In this document: in pieces, positions 8,005-16,800 of the stretch
How positions within the stretch are numbered: position 1 is the stretch's first letter
Layout of the letters: the number at the start of each line of letters is the position of its first letter
From: Laedolimicola sp934402125
GTDB lineage: Bacteria; Bacillota; Clostridia; Lachnospirales; Lachnospiraceae
Assembly (NCBI RefSeq): GCF_052065835.1
Contig: NZ_JBQHTG010000001.1
Location: 806,001 to 870,000, forward strand
Length of the DNA: 64,000 nucleotides
Direction of reading: 5' to 3'
The notes under the pieces: generated by a model
The model's input: the letters and a program-made list of their open reading frames with translations, nothing else
Databases searched by the model: none
Told to the model about the DNA's origin: nothing
Translations under genes and position numbers: made by a program

Positions 8005-11000
8005 GTACGATCCTCCAGCAAATCCTGCATGTTGTCGAGGATACTCTCCGCCAGCTTCAGGGGATCCGCTTCCTCTCCCCGGCTGTTCTTCTGTCTGCGA
8101 TAATACAGCGCCGGCTTTTCGCCCCGGGTGAATTTCATCCGGCCCTCATAACGGGCCAGAAATTCCGGGAACGCAGCCGGATTCAGTTTCGCCTTCTCAT
8201 ACAGGATCAGCCGGATCTCATCTGATTTTTCCACAATCTCTTTAACATAAACGCTGTGGGCCCTGATTTTCAGACAGGCTACCGCAAGAAGATTCTGAAC
8301 CGCCTTCGGCAAATCGCCAAAGCGATCCAGCAGCTCATCCTGCATATCCTCGCTTTCCTCGAAAGTCTCGATTCCGGCGATCCGCTTATAGATATCCAGC
8401 TTCTGGCTTTCGCTGCGGATATAGGTTGCCGGAATATAGGCGTCGATATCCATATCCACGGTGGTCTGGAATTCGTCCTCTTCCACGTCCAGCCCCTTTT
8501 CCCGCTTCACGGCTTCGTTCAGCATTTTGCAATACAGATCGTAACCCACGGCCTCCATATGGCCGTGCTGCTGTTCACCCAGGAGATTTCCGGCGCCGCG
8601 GATCTCCAGATCCCGCATAGCGATCTTAAAGCCGCTTCCCAGCTCGGTAAATTCCTTAATCGCGCCCAGACGCTTTTCCGCCACCTCTTTGAGCATCTTA
8701 TCCCGCTTGTACATGAGGAAGGCGTAAGAGGTCCGGTTGGAACGACCCACCCGGCCCCGGAGCTGATAGAGCTGGGACAGTCCCAGATTATCCGCGTCGT
8801 GAATGATCATGGTATTGGCGTTGGAAATATCCAGGCCGGTTTCAATGATGGTGGTAGACACCAGCACATCGATTTCCCCGTTGATGAAGTCGAACATAAT
8901 GCGCTCCAGCTCATGTTCCCGCATCTGTCCATGGGCAAAGGCCACCGTCGCCTCCGGAACCAGCTCCGCCACCTGTGCCGCCACCTCCGCAATATTGTTG
9001 ACACGATTGTATACATAATACACCTGACCGCCCCGGGCCAGCTCCCGGCTGATGGCAGCCCGGACCATCTCTCCGTCATATTCCATCACATAGGTCTGGA
9101 TCGGCAGACGATCCTGCGGCGCTTCCTCCAGCACGCTCATGTCACGGATCCCGATAAGGCTCATGTGAAGTGTTCGGGGAATCGGCGTTGCCGTCAGGGT
9201 CAGGACGTCCACATTTTCCTTCAGCTTCTTGATCTTTTCCTTGTGTGCCACGCCGAAGCGCTGCTCCTCATCGATGATCAGAAGCCCCAGATCCTTAAAT
9301 TCCACATCGGAGGACAGAACTCTGTGGGTTCCGATGACGATGTCCACCAGTCCTTTTTTTAAATCCGTAAGAGACTTTTTTATCTCGCCCGGAGTCCGGA
9401 AACGGGAAAGCAGATCGATCCGCACCGGGAAATCCTTCATTCTCTGGACAAAGGTATTGTAATGCTGCTGGGCCAGAATGGTCGTGGGCACCAGATAGAC
9501 CACCTGCTTATTTTCCTGCACAGCCTTAAAGGCCGCCCGGATCGCGATCTCCGTCTTGCCATATCCCACATCGCCGCAAATCAGCCGATCCATGATTTTG
9601 GTGCTTTCCATATCCCGCTTGGTCGCTTCGATGGCCAACTGCTGATCCTCGGTCTCTTCAAAGGGAAACAGCTCCTCAAATTCGGTCTGCCAGACCGTAT
9701 CCGGGCCGTAGACGAAGCCCTTCTTCTCCTGACGGGCCGCATAGAGCAGCACCAGATCCCGCGCCACCTCCTGTACGGCTCCCCGGACCTTCGATTTGGT
9801 CCGGCTCCATTCGCTGCCGCCCAGACGGTTCAGCTTCGGCTTTTTGGCGTCCGATCCGGCGTATTTCTGGATCATTTCCAGCTGGGTAGCCAGAATGTAC
9901 AGATTGCCGCCCTTGGCGTATTCGATTTTGATATAGTCCTTCATGACCTTATCGACTTCTACCTTTTCAATTCCCCGGTAGATTCCCAGGCCATGATTTT
10001 CGTGAACCACATAATCCCCGGGCTTCAGATCCGAGAAGTTCTGAATCTTCTGCCCTTCGTAGGTTTTCTGTTTCTTCCGCTTTTTCTTTTCCCTGCCGAA
10101 AATATCCGTCTCCGACAGTACGGCAAAGCGAAGCATGGGATACTCGTAGCCCCGGTGGAGATTGCCGTGTACCACCATGATTTCGGAGGGATTTACCACC
10201 CGCTCCGGATCCTCGCTGTAAAAGCTGTTCAGCTCCTCGTCCTGCAGATCCGCCGCCAGCCGCCTTGCCCTTGTGCCGGAAGCGCACATAAGGATCACCG
10301 CGTACTTTTCCTTTTTCCAGCGCTTCAGATCCTTTACCAGGGTGGGAAAGCTGCTGTTGTAGGGGTTGATGGAGCGGGCGTCAATCTGATAACGGCCCGC
10401 GATCTCCCACTCCGGCGCTTTCTGCTCCAGCAGGCTTAAGGCTACGCAGCTTCTGCGGTTCAGACGGGCCACAATCTCGTCGCTTCCGTACAGAAGGCAG
10501 GCCTCCTCCGGCATGGCTTCGCCTTTGGCCGCCCGGTTGGCCATACTCTCCTCAAATTCCTTTTCAACAGTACGTCCCTTTTCCAGAATCCGGGTGGGCT
10601 CATCCAGGAAAATCAGGGATTTTGCCGGATCAAAATAATCCAGAAAGCTCACCGCCTCCTCTTTCTCGTCAGGGATCGGTTCTGCCGCCGGATAAATTAC
10701 AATTTCTTCCAGATTTTCCATGGAACGCTGGCTTTCTACATCGAAGCTTCGAATGGAATCTACCTCGTCGTCCCAGAACTCCACGCGCCAGGGAGCCTCC
10801 TCGGTCAGGGCAAAGATGTCCACGATACCGCCCCGGACCGCGAACTGTCCCGGTGCTTCCACCTGAATGACCCGCTCATAGCCCAGTCTGGCCAGCTTTT
10901 CTGCCAGAGCGTCTATCTGCACGACGCTTTCCCGGCCGATACACAGGATCGAAGCCTCTGCCTTTTCCAGAGGACGCAGGCGATCCATCAGTCCGTCGAA

Positions 11001-11354
11001 GGTGGTGATGACCGTCACCTCCTCCTGGGTCAGCAGAGCCTGCAGGGCACGGATCCGCTGCTGTACCAGAAGATTTCCCTGCATATCCGCATGAAAAAAG
11101 AGGAAATCCTTTGCCTGATAGAGTACGGCCTTCCGGTCGAAGTACCGACAATCCTCGTAGATTTCCTTTGCCTTCTGCTCGCTGTAGGTGATAATCAGTC
11201 TCTGCTTAGTCCCCTGCCACAGGGCGCAGGCTGCGTGGACCTTCTGGGAATCTACGCAGCCTGAGAGCCAGAGAATGCCTTTGTTTTTTTTCAGTTTTCC
11301 GGCGATCTCTTCATATGCGCTGAGCTGCTGAAAGGGTTTGATAAATGCTTTCAT
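8001..11354 (-). CDS. mfd: Transcription-repair coupling factor Mfd
   Basis: ATP-dependent translocase that removes RNA polymerase stalled at DNA lesions and recruits UvrA for strand-specific excision repair. At 1117 residues it is slightly shorter than common Mfd proteins. Visible parts in order: the N-terminal UvrB-like modules, the RNA-polymerase-interacting CarD-like domain starting near LKPGDYVVHENHGLGIY, helicase motif I GDVGYGKTE, motif II IIDEEQRFG, motif III LTATPIPRTL, motif VI QLRGRVGRS, and the C-terminal TRCF domain. It starts 34 bases after pth, so the order is pth-mfd-PrsA-like, transcribed from the promoter near 12220. Confidence 0.97.
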   Translation of the reverse strand: MKAFIKPFQQLSAYEEIAGKLKKNKGILWLSGCVDSQKVHAACALWQGTKQRLIITYSEQKAKEIYEDCRYFDRKAVLYQAKDFLFFHADMQGNLLVQQRIRALQALLTQEEVTVITTFDGLMDRLRPLEKAEASILCIGRESVVQIDALAEKLARLGYERVIQVEAPGQFAVRGGIVDIFALTEEAPWRVEFWDDEVDSIRSFDVESQRSMENLEEIVIYPAAEPIPDEKEEAVSFLDYFDPAKSLIFLDEPTRILEKGRTVEKEFEESMANRAAKGEAMPEEACLLYGSDEIVARLNRRSCVALSLLEQKAPEWEIAGRYQIDARSINPYNSSFPTLVKDLKRWKKEKYAVILMCASGTRARRLAADLQDEELNSFYSEDPERVVNPSEIMVVHGNLHRGYEYPMLRFAVLSETDIFGREKKKRKKQKTYEGQKIQNFSDLKPGDYVVHENHGLGIYRGIEKVEVDKVMKDYIKIEYAKGGNLYILATQLEMIQKYAGSDAKKPKLNRLGGSEWSRTKSKVRGAVQEVARDLVLLYAARQEKKGFVYGPDTVWQTEFEELFPFEETEDQQLAIEATKRDMESTKIMDRLICGDVGYGKTEIAIRAAFKAVQENKQVVYLVPTTILAQQHYNTFVQRMKDFPVRIDLLSRFRTPGEIKKSLTDLKKGLVDIVIGTHRVLSSDVEFKDLGLLIIDEEQRFGVAHKEKIKKLKENVDVLTLTATPIPRTLHMSLIGIRDMSVLEEAPQDRLPIQTYVMEYDGEMVRAAISRELARGGQVYYVYNRVNNIAEVAAQVAELVPEATVAFAHGQMREHELERIMFDFINGEIDVLVSTTIIETGLDISNANTMIIHDADNLGLSQLYQLRGRVGRSNRTSYAFLMYKRDKMLKEVAEKRLGAIKEFTELGSGFKIAMRDLEIRGAGNLLGEQQHGHMEAVGYDLYCKMLNEAVKREKGLDVEEDEFQTTVDMDIDAYIPATYIRSESQKLDIYKRIAGIETFEESEDMQDELLDRFGDLPKAVQNLLAVACLKIRAHSVYVKEIVEKSDEIRLILYEKAKLNPAAFPEFLARYEGRMKFTRGEKPALYYRRQKNSRGEEADPLKLAESILDNMQDLLEDRT

Positions 11355-11388
11355 GCTGCACCTCTGTTTTTCTCCTGCTACTTTATAT

Positions 11389-11967
11389 CTATGCTTCGCG
11401 TTTTTTCTTATTATACAGGTTCATAGCTTCGTCAACCCGCTCCTGCACCATCAGCTCCGCAGCGTCTGCCGCCTGGGCGATGGCTTCCTCTACCTTTTTC
11501 CGGTCTTCCGCTGTGAAATGACCCAGAACGTAGGCTGCCAGATCGTATTCCTTGGGTTTTTCTCCCACGCCCACGCGGATACGCTGGAATTCCTGGGTTC
11601 CCAGGTGTGCGATGATGTCCTTGATTCCATTGTGTCCGCCGGCGCTGCCTTTCTTGCGGACACGGATATAACCGGGCTCCAGGGCAATGTCATCGTAGAT
11701 AATGATGACCTCGGTGGCCGGATCCAGTTTATAGAAATTGACGGCTTCTCCAATGCTGTTGCCGCTCAGATTCATGTAGGTCTGGGGCTTCATCAGAAGA
11801 ACCTTCTGTCCTTCGATGACGCCTGTCCCACAGATAGCCTGGAATTTTTTAGTGTTCATAGGGATATGATGGCGATCGGCCAGATAGGTGATGGTGTCGA
11901 AGCCGATGTTGTGACGGGTGTGTTCGTATTGCTGGGTGGGGTTGCCAAGGCCGGCGATGATATACAT
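11389..11967 (-). CDS. pth: Peptidyl-tRNA hydrolase
   Basis: Releases tRNA from peptidyl-tRNAs that drop off ribosomes. The 192-residue product has the family pattern: IAGLGNP at the N-terminus, the catalytic His in TRHNIGF (about residue 19), QTYMNLSG, the Asp in YDDIALEPG, and GSAGGHNGIKDI. First gene of the pth-mfd-PrsA-like operon, with an AGGAG ribosome site. It is preceded by an unusually long structured leader (11968 to about 12213), so expression may be controlled after transcription starts. Confidence 0.97.
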   Translation of the reverse strand: MYIIAGLGNPTQQYEHTRHNIGFDTITYLADRHHIPMNTKKFQAICGTGVIEGQKVLLMKPQTYMNLSGNSIGEAVNFYKLDPATEVIIIYDDIALEPGYIRVRKKGSAGGHNGIKDIIAHLGTQEFQRIRVGVGEKPKEYDLAAYVLGHFTAEDRKKVEEAIAQAADAAELMVQERVDEAMNLYNKKKREA

Positions 11968-11999
11968 GGGGTGTTCTCCTTTTTAACGTATAGATGAAC

Positions 12000-12134
12000 G
12001 AGCTACTGCCTTCGGAAATCGTGTGTTCGGACGTTTCACGGACGCTGTACGCCCGGTTCGGACAAGTCTGTCCGTCCCGGACGCACACCATCCGTGAAAA
12101 GCCGGACACCCTGATTTTCCGAAGTCTGTAGCTC
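12000..12134 (-). ncRNA. Long rod-like hairpin in the pth leader (unassigned structured RNA)
   Basis: A 135-nt inverted repeat whose arms pair almost end to end. From the base: GAGCTAC with GTAGCTC; a 3x3 loop; CTTCGGAAAATC with GATTTCCGAAG (one bulge); GTGTCCGG with CCGAACAC (one C-A mismatch on this strand); TTTCACGGA with TCCGTGAAA; TGTGCGTCCGG with CCGGGCGTACA (two G-U pairs on this strand); and CGGACA-GACT-TGTCCG at the tip. That is about 50 pairs broken only by small loops. It lies between a good minus-strand promoter and pth. I match it to no riboswitch, T-box, SRP, 6S or tmRNA signature I know. It could also be a palindromic mobile element. Strand is inferred from the promoter. Confidence 0.6.
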
Positions 12135-12146
12135 TGATTATCTGGA

Positions 12147-12196
12147 ACACCTGGGCGGTCACTGCGGCCATTGGTCACAATTCACCGCCTGGGTGT
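12147..12196. other. Second hairpin of the pth leader
   Basis: ACACCTGGGCGGT (12147-12159) pairs with ACCGCCTGGGTGT (12184-12196) over 13 positions around a 24-nt loop. Two positions are G-U pairs on the plus strand and C-A mismatches on the minus strand, so this stem alone would favour the plus strand. It sits about 17 bases downstream of the expected minus-strand transcription start and directly before the 135-nt rod. Confidence 0.5.
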
Positions 12197-12219
12197 ATCA
12201 ATCGATAGGGTCTTTTCAT

Positions 12220-12248
12220 ATAATACAAGAGTTTCCCGGGATTGGCAA
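12220..12248 (-). promoter_or_regulatory. Sigma-A-type promoter of the pth-mfd operon
   Basis: Minus-strand TTGCCA (12248-12243), exactly 17 bases, TATTAT (12225-12220). The predicted start near 12213 gives a leader of about 245 nt ahead of pth that contains both hairpins. Confidence 0.7.
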
Positions 12249-12285
12249 GGGGTTCCGCCGCAGTGCAATCCCCCGAAGGAACTCT

Positions 12286-12320
12286 AAAAAGGCGCCGCCC
12301 TTCCGGACGACGCCTCTTTT
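12286..12320 (-). terminator. Terminator of spoVG
   Basis: On the minus strand AGGCGTCGTCC pairs with GGGCGGCGCCT (two G-U pairs) around a GGAA loop and is followed by TTTTT. It lies about 30 bases after the spoVG stop and isolates the pth promoter. Confidence 0.8.
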
Positions 12321-12347
12321 CTCTCATGCTATAAAGCGATTCTCTGG

Positions 12348-12623
12348 TCAGGCCTCTTCTTCTGCCTCTACCAAAGCTGCCTCGTATTTATCCAGAATGA
12401 TCGTCTGAATGTGATCTCTGGTTCCGGAGTTGATGGGATGTGCGATATCCCGGTATTCTCCGTCGGATGCTTTTCTGCTGGGCATCGCGATAAACAATCC
12501 CTTTTCGCCCTCAATCACTTTGATATCATGAACTACAAATTCATCATCAATGGTGATTGACACCACAGCCTTCATCTTACCTTCTTTTGACACTTTCCGT
12601 ACGCGTACATCTGTAATCTGCAT
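12348..12623 (-). CDS. spoVG: Septation/sporulation regulator SpoVG
   Basis: Small DNA/RNA-binding regulator that acts in asymmetric septation, sporulation and envelope gene control in Firmicutes. 91 residues beginning MQITDVRVRKVSKEGKMKA, with the conserved FVVHDIKVIEG, GLFIAMPSRK and the DIAHPINSGTR segment that mark the family. The start at 12623 follows a GGAAAGGGGC site. The longer frame from 12665 adds an unrelated leader. It lies 71 bases after glgD and could be read from the glg promoter as well as its own. Its own terminator follows. Confidence 0.96.
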   Translation of the reverse strand: MQITDVRVRKVSKEGKMKAVVSITIDDEFVVHDIKVIEGEKGLFIAMPSRKASDGEYRDIAHPINSGTRDHIQTIILDKYEAALVEAEEEA

Positions 12624-12694
12624 ACTTCCTGCCCCTTTCCTCTGACCTCCCGGCCAGTTTATCATTTTTGTTCTTTCTTATGGGCCGTCAGTCG

Positions 12695-13813
12695 TTACAG
12701 CACGTAACGCTCGTTTTTCTCGACGACTACCTTAACTCCAGGCTCACCGACATAACGGGAGTTGGCACGAATTGTATCACGACTTTCCACGATGCAGTTC
12801 TCTATGTAAGTGTTGTCGCCGATATACGCTTCATTGAGGATAATGGAGTTTTTGATCACACAATTATTCCCCACGAATACTTTTTTGAATAAGATAGAAT
12901 TCTCTACGGTTCCGTTGATGATACAGCCGCTGGATACCAGTGAGTTTTTCACATCTGCGCCCGGATTATATTTTGCAGGCGGAAGATCCAGTACCTTGGA
13001 ATATACGTCCGGATAGGTCTTAAAGAAATACTTGCGGACCTCCGGCTTCAGGAAATCCATGTTTGTCTCATAGTAGGACTCTACGGAAGCGATATTGCTC
13101 CAGTAATCCGTGGTACGGTACGCAAACATTCTCTTCAGGTTCTTGTAACGGATCAGGATATCGCGCACGAAATCGTAGCGATCCTCCTGGGCGCATTTCT
13201 CGATCAGCTCAATCAGCTGTCTTCTACGGATGACATAGATACCGCAGGAAATGGTGCTTTCCTTTGTCTCTACCGGCTTCTCCTCGAATTCGATAATCCG
13301 TCCTTCTTCATCGGTTTTCAGGACGCCAAAACGGGATACGTCGATACCGGCCGGCATGTCCTTGCAGACTACGGTAATATCAGCCTTTTTCTCAATATGG
13401 TACTCCAGTACCTTATTGTAATCCATCTTGTAGACTGCGTCGCCGGACGCGATCACTACATACGGTTCATGGCTCTTCTTCAACCAGTCCAGATTCTGAT
13501 AGATGGAATCCGCGGTTCCGCGATACCAGGAGCTATTCTCCGCCGTAATCGTCGGTGTAAAGATATACAGGCCTCCCTGCTTTCTTCCGAAATCCCACCA
13601 CTTGGATGAATTCAGGTGCTCGTTCAGAGAGCGCGCGTTATACTGTGTCAATACCGCTACCCTCTGGATATGAGAGTTGGACATGTTGCTGAGCGCAAAG
13701 TCGATACTTCTGTAGCTTCCTGCCACGGGCATAGCCGCTACCGCACGCTTGTTGGATAACTCTCTCATTCTGTGATTATTGCCGCCTGCCAGTACAATTC
13801 CTATTGCTCTCAT
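12695..13813 (-). CDS. glgD: Glucose-1-phosphate adenylyltransferase subunit GlgD
   Basis: Second subunit of Firmicute ADP-glucose pyrophosphorylase, which supplies ADP-glucose for glycogen. 372 residues: an N-terminal nucleotidyltransferase-like domain starting IGIVLAGGNNHRMREL and a C-terminal left-handed beta-helix with hexapeptide repeats (NGTVENSILFKKVFVG, IGDNTYIENCIV). The GlgC loop GGxGxRL is replaced by GGNNHRM. This fits the known role of GlgD as a partner that raises GlgC activity and is nearly inactive alone. Its start overlaps the glgC stop by one base (TAATG at 13811-13815), so translation is coupled. Confidence 0.95.
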   Translation of the reverse strand: MRAIGIVLAGGNNHRMRELSNKRAVAAMPVAGSYRSIDFALSNMSNSHIQRVAVLTQYNARSLNEHLNSSKWWDFGRKQGGLYIFTPTITAENSSWYRGTADSIYQNLDWLKKSHEPYVVIASGDAVYKMDYNKVLEYHIEKKADITVVCKDMPAGIDVSRFGVLKTDEEGRIIEFEEKPVETKESTISCGIYVIRRRQLIELIEKCAQEDRYDFVRDILIRYKNLKRMFAYRTTDYWSNIASVESYYETNMDFLKPEVRKYFFKTYPDVYSKVLDLPPAKYNPGADVKNSLVSSGCIINGTVENSILFKKVFVGNNCVIKNSIILNEAYIGDNTYIENCIVESRDTIRANSRYVGEPGVKVVVEKNERYVL

Positions 13814-15084
13814 TACCTCTCACCTGCCTTTATCAATGACTCTCCGCTTGCCAGTACGCCTTCATCGTAATCATCCGGCGTAGTATCTCCGGAAATCGCG
13901 GTATTCTTTCCAATCTTTACATTGGGCGGTATGTAGGAATTCTCGCCGACCGTCACTAGTCCGAAGGAATAGATCTTCGGCTGTACCTTATTCGGGACTT
14001 CCTCTCCGATTCCCATCACTACACCGTCGGATACCTCTACCTCTTCCGCGATAATCGCCTTGTCGATGGTACAGTTTTCTCCGATGGTGGTATTCTTCAT
14101 GATAATGGAATCACGGACTACCGTGCCCTTTCCAATGGTAACACCGGCGCCAATGACGGAATTGTATACATCTCCGTATATCTCTGCCGCGCCTGTAATC
14201 AGGCACTTCTCAATCTTGGAATCCGCGGAGATATACTGAGGCGGCACTGCGTCGCTCTTGGTATAGATCTTCCAGAATTCTTCATAAAGATTGAACTCCG
14301 GAATGATATCGATCAGCTCCATATTGGCCTCCCAATAGGATCCGAGAGTTCCTACATCCTTCCAGTAGCCATTGAACTCGAAGGCAAACAGACGGTTGCC
14401 GTTCTCATGGCAGTACGGAATGATGTGCTTTCCAAAGTCACAGTTGGGCTGGCTGGAAAGCTGAATCAGCGCGTTGCGCAAAATCGGCCAGCTGAAGATA
14501 TAGATACCCATGGACGCCAGGTTGCTTCTGGGATGCTCGGGTTTCTCTTCAAACTCTGTAATCTGGCTATTGTCATCGGTGATCATGATGCCGAAACGGC
14601 TGGCTTCTTCCATGGGAACCGGCATAACGGCAATCGTTACATCGGCATTATTCTCCTTATGGAAATCCAACATTACTTCGTAATCCATCTTATAGATGTG
14701 GTCGCCGGAAAGAATCAGAACATAATCCGGATTGTAGGTATCAATGTAATCCAGATTCTGATAAATGGCGTTCGCCGTTCCGGTATACCATTCACTGTTT
14801 GTACTCTTTTCATACGGCGGGAGTACAGTTACGCCGCCCACGTTGCGATCCAGATCCCACGGCATTCCAATTCCGATATGGGTGTTCAGACGCAACGGCT
14901 GATACTGAGTCAGTACACCGACCGTATCCACACCTGAATTGATGCAGTTGCTCAATGGGAAATCAATAATTCTGTACTTTCCACCGAAAGATACAGCGGG
15001 TTTTGCGACCTTTGCGGTTAAAACCCCAAGACGGCTTCCCTGACCGCCAGCCAACAGCATGGCTATCATTTCTTTCTTAATCAC
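13813..15084 (-). CDS. glgC: Glucose-1-phosphate adenylyltransferase GlgC
   Basis: Catalyses ATP + glucose-1-phosphate to ADP-glucose + PPi, the committed step of bacterial glycogen synthesis. 423 residues with the catalytic-domain loop LLAGGQGSRLGVLT, KPAVSFGGKYRIIDFPLSN, the YTGTANAIYQN and LILSGDHIYKMDY motifs, EFEEKP, and a C-terminal beta-helix. First gene of a two-gene glgC-glgD unit with a good promoter. No glgA, glgB or glgP is in the window, so the rest of the pathway must lie elsewhere. Confidence 0.97.
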   Translation of the reverse strand: MIKKEMIAMLLAGGQGSRLGVLTAKVAKPAVSFGGKYRIIDFPLSNCINSGVDTVGVLTQYQPLRLNTHIGIGMPWDLDRNVGGVTVLPPYEKSTNSEWYTGTANAIYQNLDYIDTYNPDYVLILSGDHIYKMDYEVMLDFHKENNADVTIAVMPVPMEEASRFGIMITDDNSQITEFEEKPEHPRSNLASMGIYIFSWPILRNALIQLSSQPNCDFGKHIIPYCHENGNRLFAFEFNGYWKDVGTLGSYWEANMELIDIIPEFNLYEEFWKIYTKSDAVPPQYISADSKIEKCLITGAAEIYGDVYNSVIGAGVTIGKGTVVRDSIIMKNTTIGENCTIDKAIIAEEVEVSDGVVMGIGEEVPNKVQPKIYSFGLVTVGENSYIPPNVKIGKNTAISGDTTPDDYDEGVLASGESLIKAGER

Positions 15085-15179
15085 CTAATCACCTCTTGCC
15101 CAAGTTTTTCCTTATGTCCTATTTCATTGTTCAATCAGCGCCAGCTTTAACCTCCCGTTCTGTCACTGGTTTCTTACAT

Positions 15180-15208
15180 ATTATAACATAGTATTTGTAA
15201 ATAGTGAA
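15180..15208 (-). promoter_or_regulatory. Sigma-A-type promoter of glgCD
   Basis: Minus-strand TTCACT (15208-15203), 17 bases, TATAAT (15185-15180), about 95 bases before the glgC start. The 335-base gap between glgC and murC holds this and the murC promoter. Between them (15209-15342) is AT-rich sequence without a recognisable gene. Confidence 0.6.
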
Positions 15209-15342
15209 CATGAAATTGGGAAAATTTGATTTTATTTTAAACATTTTGCGACAGATTTTTTATCGCATTTTTAACATATTATCTATAATATATTAAAATC
15301 CGGTTAATTTCTTGTTTATTTTTCCCACACCACAAGCCAACC

Positions 15343-15371
15343 TTGCCAACTTTCCCCGCTAATGCTATACT
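15343..15371 (+). promoter_or_regulatory. Sigma-A-type promoter of murC
   Basis: TTGCCA (15343-15348), 17 bases, TATACT (15366-15371), about 48 bases before the murC start codon. Confidence 0.7.
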
Positions 15372-15419
15372 ATTGCTGTAAAAATGAGATAAAAACCATA
15401 AAATAAGGATGTGTATTCT

Positions 15420-16799
15420 ATGTATCAGCTTCATTTTCATAATCCGGTTCCCATTCATTTCATCGGCATCGGCGGCATCAGCATGAGCGGCCTGGCTGAA
15501 ATTCTGCTGAAGGAGGGCTTCTCTGTGTCCGGCTCCGACAGCCACGCTTCTGAGCTCACAGAGCACCTGGAAAAACTGGGCGCCAAAGTTTCTATCGGGC
15601 AGAAGGCTTCCAACATTCCCGCGGACTGCCAGGTTGTTGTATACACGGCAGCTATCCATCCGGACAATCCGGAATTTGCCGCAGCAAAGGAACGCGGGCT
15701 CCCTATGCTTTCCCGGGCAGAGCTTCTGGGACAGCTCATGCGCAACTATAAGGAAGCCATCGCCGTATCCGGAACCCACGGCAAGACCACGACTACTTCC
15801 ATGATTTCCACCATCCTGCTGGCCGCGGGCACAGATCCCACCATCTCCGTAGGCGGTATTCTGCCTGCTATCCGCGGAAATATCCGCGTGGGAAATTCCG
15901 GGACCTTCCTGACGGAAGCCTGTGAGTACACCAACAGTTTTCTACATTTTTTCCCAACGATTGGAATCATATTAAATATAGAAGAAGACCATCTGGATTT
16001 CTTCAAGGATCTGGCTGACATCCGTCATTCCTTCCACCGGTTTGCGGGACTTCTGCCCGAATCCGGTCTGCTGATTATCAATCACGATATTGACAATTAC
16101 CGGGAAATCACCGAGGGTCTGGCCTGCCGTGTCGTTACCTTCGGCTCCGCGCCGGATGCGGATTACTATGCGGATGAGGTAACCTATGATGAATTCGCCC
16201 ACCCGACCTTCCGGGTTACGAAGCATGGCGAAGCAGGAAGCATCTATCACCTGAATGTGCCGGGTGAGCACAACGTGCTGAACGCGCTGGCTTCCATTGC
16301 CCTTGCGGATTCCCTGGGTATCCCTGCAGAGACGATTCAAAAGGGCCTGATGAACTTCTCCGGCACCGACCGCCGCTTCCAGTATAAAGGAGAGGTCAAC
16401 GGCTTCACCATCATTGACGACTACGCCCACCATCCAACGGAGATTCAGGCGACCCTTCAGTCGGCCCGACATTATCCCCACAGAGACATCTGGTGCGTAT
16501 TCCAGCCCCATACGTACACCCGGACCAAGGCCTTCTTCGATCAGTTTGCCGAAGCGCTGACCCTGGCAGACCATGTGGTACTGGCAGATATCTACGCGGC
16601 CCGGGAAACCGACACCCTGGGCATCAGCTCCAAAGACCTGGCTGAACGCGCCCGGCAACTTGGAGCCGACGCTTACTATTTCCCTTCCTTTGAGGAAATC
16701 GAAAAATTTTTATTGGAAAAATGTATCCCCGGCGACCTGTGTATAACTATGGGAGCCGGAAACGTGACAGATATCGGCGAAAACCTGATTCGCAAATAA
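15420..16799 (+). CDS. murC: UDP-N-acetylmuramate--L-alanine ligase
   Basis: Cytoplasmic ATP-dependent ligase that adds L-alanine to UDP-MurNAc, the first amino-acid step of peptidoglycan precursor synthesis. 459 residues: the N-terminal Rossmann motif IHFIGIGGISMSGLA, the ATP loop SGTHGKTTTTSM, the central-domain EACEYTNSF and the C-terminal DDYAHHPTEI. ATG at 15420 is chosen because AAGGA lies 10 bases upstream. A GTG at 15411 is too close to that site. The stop codon runs straight into a DnaA-box array, and the gene's terminator is built from those boxes. Confidence 0.96.
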   Translation: MYQLHFHNPVPIHFIGIGGISMSGLAEILLKEGFSVSGSDSHASELTEHLEKLGAKVSIGQKASNIPADCQVVVYTAAIHPDNPEFAAAKERGLPMLSRAELLGQLMRNYKEAIAVSGTHGKTTTTSMISTILLAAGTDPTISVGGILPAIRGNIRVGNSGTFLTEACEYTNSFLHFFPTIGIILNIEEDHLDFFKDLADIRHSFHRFAGLLPESGLLIINHDIDNYREITEGLACRVVTFGSAPDADYYADEVTYDEFAHPTFRVTKHGEAGSIYHLNVPGEHNVLNALASIALADSLGIPAETIQKGLMNFSGTDRRFQYKGEVNGFTIIDDYAHHPTEIQATLQSARHYPHRDIWCVFQPHTYTRTKAFFDQFAEALTLADHVVLADIYAARETDTLGISSKDLAERARQLGADAYYFPSFEEIEKFLLEKCIPGDLCITMGAGNVTDIGENLIRK

Positions 16800-16800
16800 G

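Noticed and set aside
11990..12213. T-box, 6S RNA or known riboswitch in the pth leader
   Set aside because: No T-box sequence, no large central bubble as in 6S RNA, no aptamer core I know, and pth is not a typical target of such elements.
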